Shown: positions 62,430 to 64,000 of the stretch, in pieces
Position numbering within the stretch: the first letter of the stretch is position 1
Layout of the letters: every line of letters begins with the position of its first letter
NCBI RefSeq assembly: GCF_900107775.1
Contig: NZ_FNRF01000001.1
Location: 1 to 64,000, forward strand
Length of the DNA: 64,000 nucleotides
From: Xylanibacter ruminicola
GTDB taxonomy: Bacteria; Bacteroidota; Bacteroidia; Bacteroidales; Bacteroidaceae
Direction: 5' to 3'
Translations under genes and position numbers: made by a program
The notes under the pieces: model-generated
The model's database searches: none
Seen by the model: the letters and a program-made list of their open reading frames with translations, nothing else
Told to the model about the DNA's origin: nothing

Positions 62430-63158
62430 CTAATATAATTCTTTTGGTAATGCAGCCGAAGCTTTTTTCAAGTCCTCGGGGGTGTCGAGCTCGTAACTGA
62501 ACAGGTCGGTGGTATCTACCACTTCAAACGTATGTCCCTGTGGAATCAGTCGCTCAAAGGCGCGCTCGTAGAAGATATCAATCTGGCCCTCGTCTAATAT
62601 CATCTTGCGCAGTTCCTGATAGATGGCCTCGGTATAGGCGGGTGTCATCTTCTCGATACCCACACTCTCGCCAATGGCATCGGCAGGACTGCAGGTCTTG
62701 CTTATCTCGGTAATACGTCCGGCCTCGTCAACCACAATCTTCATCTCTTCCTCGCCCAGCTCGTGCTGCTGCATGGCCAAGGCGGGGTTGGTTTTACGGG
62801 CCACACGGCGCACAGCCTCAGGATCGCACAGTATGTCGCTATCCATCAGCAGCACCTCTTGTCCGTGCAGTTTCTGCATGGCCAGCCACAACGAGAAAAT
62901 GTTGTTGTTATGCTCGTAATCGGGGTTGTCGATGAAGTTGATAGTGGATAGTGGATAGTTGACAGTTAGGAATTCCCTTATCATCTCTGCACGATAGCCT
63001 GTTACTACCACAAACTCCTTTACGCCGGCGCTTATCATCGCGTCAACGGTACGCTGCAACAGCGTTTTACCACCTACCTCCAGCAGGCATTTGGGTTTCT
63101 CGTCTGTAAGCGGGCGCAGTCTCTTGGCCATTCCCGCAGCCAATATCACACCTATCAT
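62430..63158 (-). CDS. LicC-like nucleotidyltransferase
   Basis: The 242-residue protein begins with the NTP-transferase signature ILAAGMAKRLRPLTDEKPKCLLEV and has VLLMDSDILCD as metal-binding region, resembling phosphocholine cytidylyltransferases (LicC) and sugar-1-phosphate nucleotidyltransferases. It would activate a small phosphorylated alcohol or sugar. Its gene overlaps the aminotransferase by four bases, so both may feed one product, perhaps used by LicD. A simple repeat (62941-62966) encodes part of the loop TVNYPLSTI without changing apparent length. Confidence 0.83.
   Translation of the reverse strand: MIGVILAAGMAKRLRPLTDEKPKCLLEVGGKTLLQRTVDAMISAGVKEFVVVTGYRAEMIREFLTVNYPLSTINFIDNPDYEHNNNIFSLWLAMQKLHGQEVLLMDSDILCDPEAVRRVARKTNPALAMQQHELGEEEMKIVVDEAGRITEISKTCSPADAIGESVGIEKMTPAYTEAIYQELRKMILDEGQIDIFYERAFERLIPQGHTFEVVDTTDLFSYELDTPEDLKKASAALPKELY
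62938..62968. repeat. Short GATAGTG-type simple repeat inside the nucleotidyltransferase gene
   Basis: GATAGTGGATAGTGGATAGTTGACAGTT-like sequence (two tandem 7-base units plus variants). Such strings are more often seen between genes in this group of bacteria. Here it lies in a variable loop of the protein and keeps the frame. Confidence 0.5.
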
Positions 63159-64000
63159 CCCAACACTTTTAAGATGGTATCCACTACAGCCTGTGTCTGC
63201 TCCTTACGTCCTAAGGTAATGCGCACGCACTCCTCCAGACCCTTATCGGTCATAAACTTAATCTTGTAGTTCTGGTCGGCCAGAGCCTTCTGCAGGGCCT
63301 CCTTAATAGCTACAGGATATTTTATCAGGATAAAGTTGGCCACACTCTTATACACCTTAAAGCCAGGCTTGTCACCCAATGCTTTCTTGTACAGCTGGCG
63401 ACCCCACTCCATATCGTCGGCCACCTTGCGGTAGTGCTCATCACTGTCGAGCGCAGCCAAAGCCACAGCCTCCGAGAATCGATTATAGCCTAAGTACTTG
63501 TTGATATAGCTTACAAAGTGGTCGTGTCCGGCACCGATAAAGCCAAAGCCACAACGCAGTCCGGGCAGTCCATAGAACTTACTTAGTGTACGCGAGATAA
63601 TCAAGTTGCGATATTTGTTTACCAATGGGGCGATATAATCTGTATCGCTGGTAATAAAGCTGGCATAAGCCTCATCTATCAGCACCATCGTGTCGTTGGG
63701 GATATTCTCCATGATACGTCCAATCTCCTCGGGTGTCAAGCAGTTACCCGTAGGGTTGTTAGGCGATGCCAACAGCAGCATACGGGGATGAATGCGATTG
63801 GTATATTCTATCACCTCATCTACATCATAGGCAAAGGTATCCTCCTGCTCGTGCAGAGGGTACATCTCAAAGGTACCATAGCACTCGCTGGCCACCTTGT
63901 TGTAGTACCACCATGAGTATTCTGGTATCAGTATTTTCTTGTTGTCGCCTTTCATCAGGTAGTAGTGAATGGCATTCTTCAGAATGTCCTCACCACCATA
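63155..64000 (-). CDS. Class I/II PLP-dependent aminotransferase (HisC/CobD-like), partial
   Basis: The reading frame stays open to the right edge, so the N-terminus is missing; the ATG at 63955 is internal (preceding in-frame residues read YGGEDILKNAIHYYL). Seen are LASPNNPTGN, VLIDEAYASF (Asp and Tyr of the PLP site), and SRTLSKFYGLPGLRCGFGF with the PLP lysine. The family includes histidinol-phosphate aminotransferase and threonine-phosphate decarboxylase. Because it overlaps the LicC-like gene by ATGA, it may make an amino-alcohol phosphate or amino-containing head group rather than histidine; this is inference. Confidence 0.85.
   Translation of the reverse strand, partial: YGGEDILKNAIHYYLMKGDNKKILIPEYSWWYYNKVASECYGTFEMYPLHEQEDTFAYDVDEVIEYTNRIHPRMLLLASPNNPTGNCLTPEEIGRIMENIPNDTMVLIDEAYASFITSDTDYIAPLVNKYRNLIISRTLSKFYGLPGLRCGFGFIGAGHDHFVSYINKYLGYNRFSEAVALAALDSDEHYRKVADDMEWGRQLYKKALGDKPGFKVYKSVANFILIKYPVAIKEALQKALADQNYKIKFMTDKGLEECVRITLGRKEQTQAVVDTILKVLG

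Overview
The window looks like a chromosomal segment of a Bacteroidales bacterium, most likely Prevotella-like. Promoters follow the Bacteroidetes pattern (TTTG or TTG, about 19-20 bases, then TAnnTTTG). There are three SusC/SusD pairs in two polysaccharide-utilisation regions, and lipoproteins have short Bacteroidetes-type lipoboxes. Housekeeping gene order (tsaB-DUF4290-murA-rimM-dxr-rseP; dut-TPR-DUF4292-EnvC-like) is also of Bacteroidales type. No rRNA, tRNA, CRISPR array, insertion sequence or prophage was seen. Naming the genus is inference.

Layout. 1-328: regulatory DNA with a leftward promoter for a gene outside the window and a nested repeat cluster. 329-6015: housekeeping operon (t6A synthesis, peptidoglycan, ribosome maturation, isoprenoids, site-2 protease), closed by a hairpin terminator. 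6174-18492 (minus): polysaccharide locus 1, SusC-SusD-lipoprotein-multimodular lyase/GH88/GH2 enzyme-GH2, with a divergent one-membrane-span sensor/LuxR regulator (18750-21482). 21515-25719: AEC transporter, a short ComEC, TerC and an M20 hydrolase. 25739-31762: minus operon dut-TPR-DUF4292-EnvC-like, divergent from a dGTPase. 31755-51620 (minus): polysaccharide locus 2 in two transcription units. One is SusC-SusD-SusC-SusD-TIG lipoprotein-GH18. The other is ThuA-(ThuA+GH9)-receiver/AraC regulator-ROK kinase-NagB/AgaI deaminase-MFS transporter. 52001-64000: miaB, then an envelope block: MsbA-like ABC exporter, two LtaS-type sulfatase-fold transferases, a lipid A-type acyltransferase, LicD, GT8, GT2, a LicC-like nucleotidyltransferase and a partial PLP aminotransferase cut by the right edge.

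How the genes fit together. Locus 1 should import an acidic glycan and depolymerise it. One polypeptide combines a polysaccharide-lyase domain, the GH88 hydrolase that removes the unsaturated uronic acid left by lyases, a GH2 domain and a malectin-like domain. Locus 2 looks like an amino-sugar glycan system: GH18 outside or in the periplasm, GH9 trimming, an MFS sugar carrier, a ROK sugar kinase and an amino-sugar-phosphate deaminase. Its two units appear to be co-regulated. A related 27-base element (22 of 27 identical) lies exactly the same distance upstream of the -7 box of both units, and the nearby regulator is a membrane-anchored receiver/AraC protein with Glu at the phosphoacceptor position.

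The most notable observations are the four-module enzyme, the paired operator, the phosphomimetic-looking regulator, duplicated binding modules in the locus-2 lipoprotein, several promoters that leave almost no 5' leader, and a 66-base palindrome-containing tandem repeat forming the C-terminus of a glycosidase gene.
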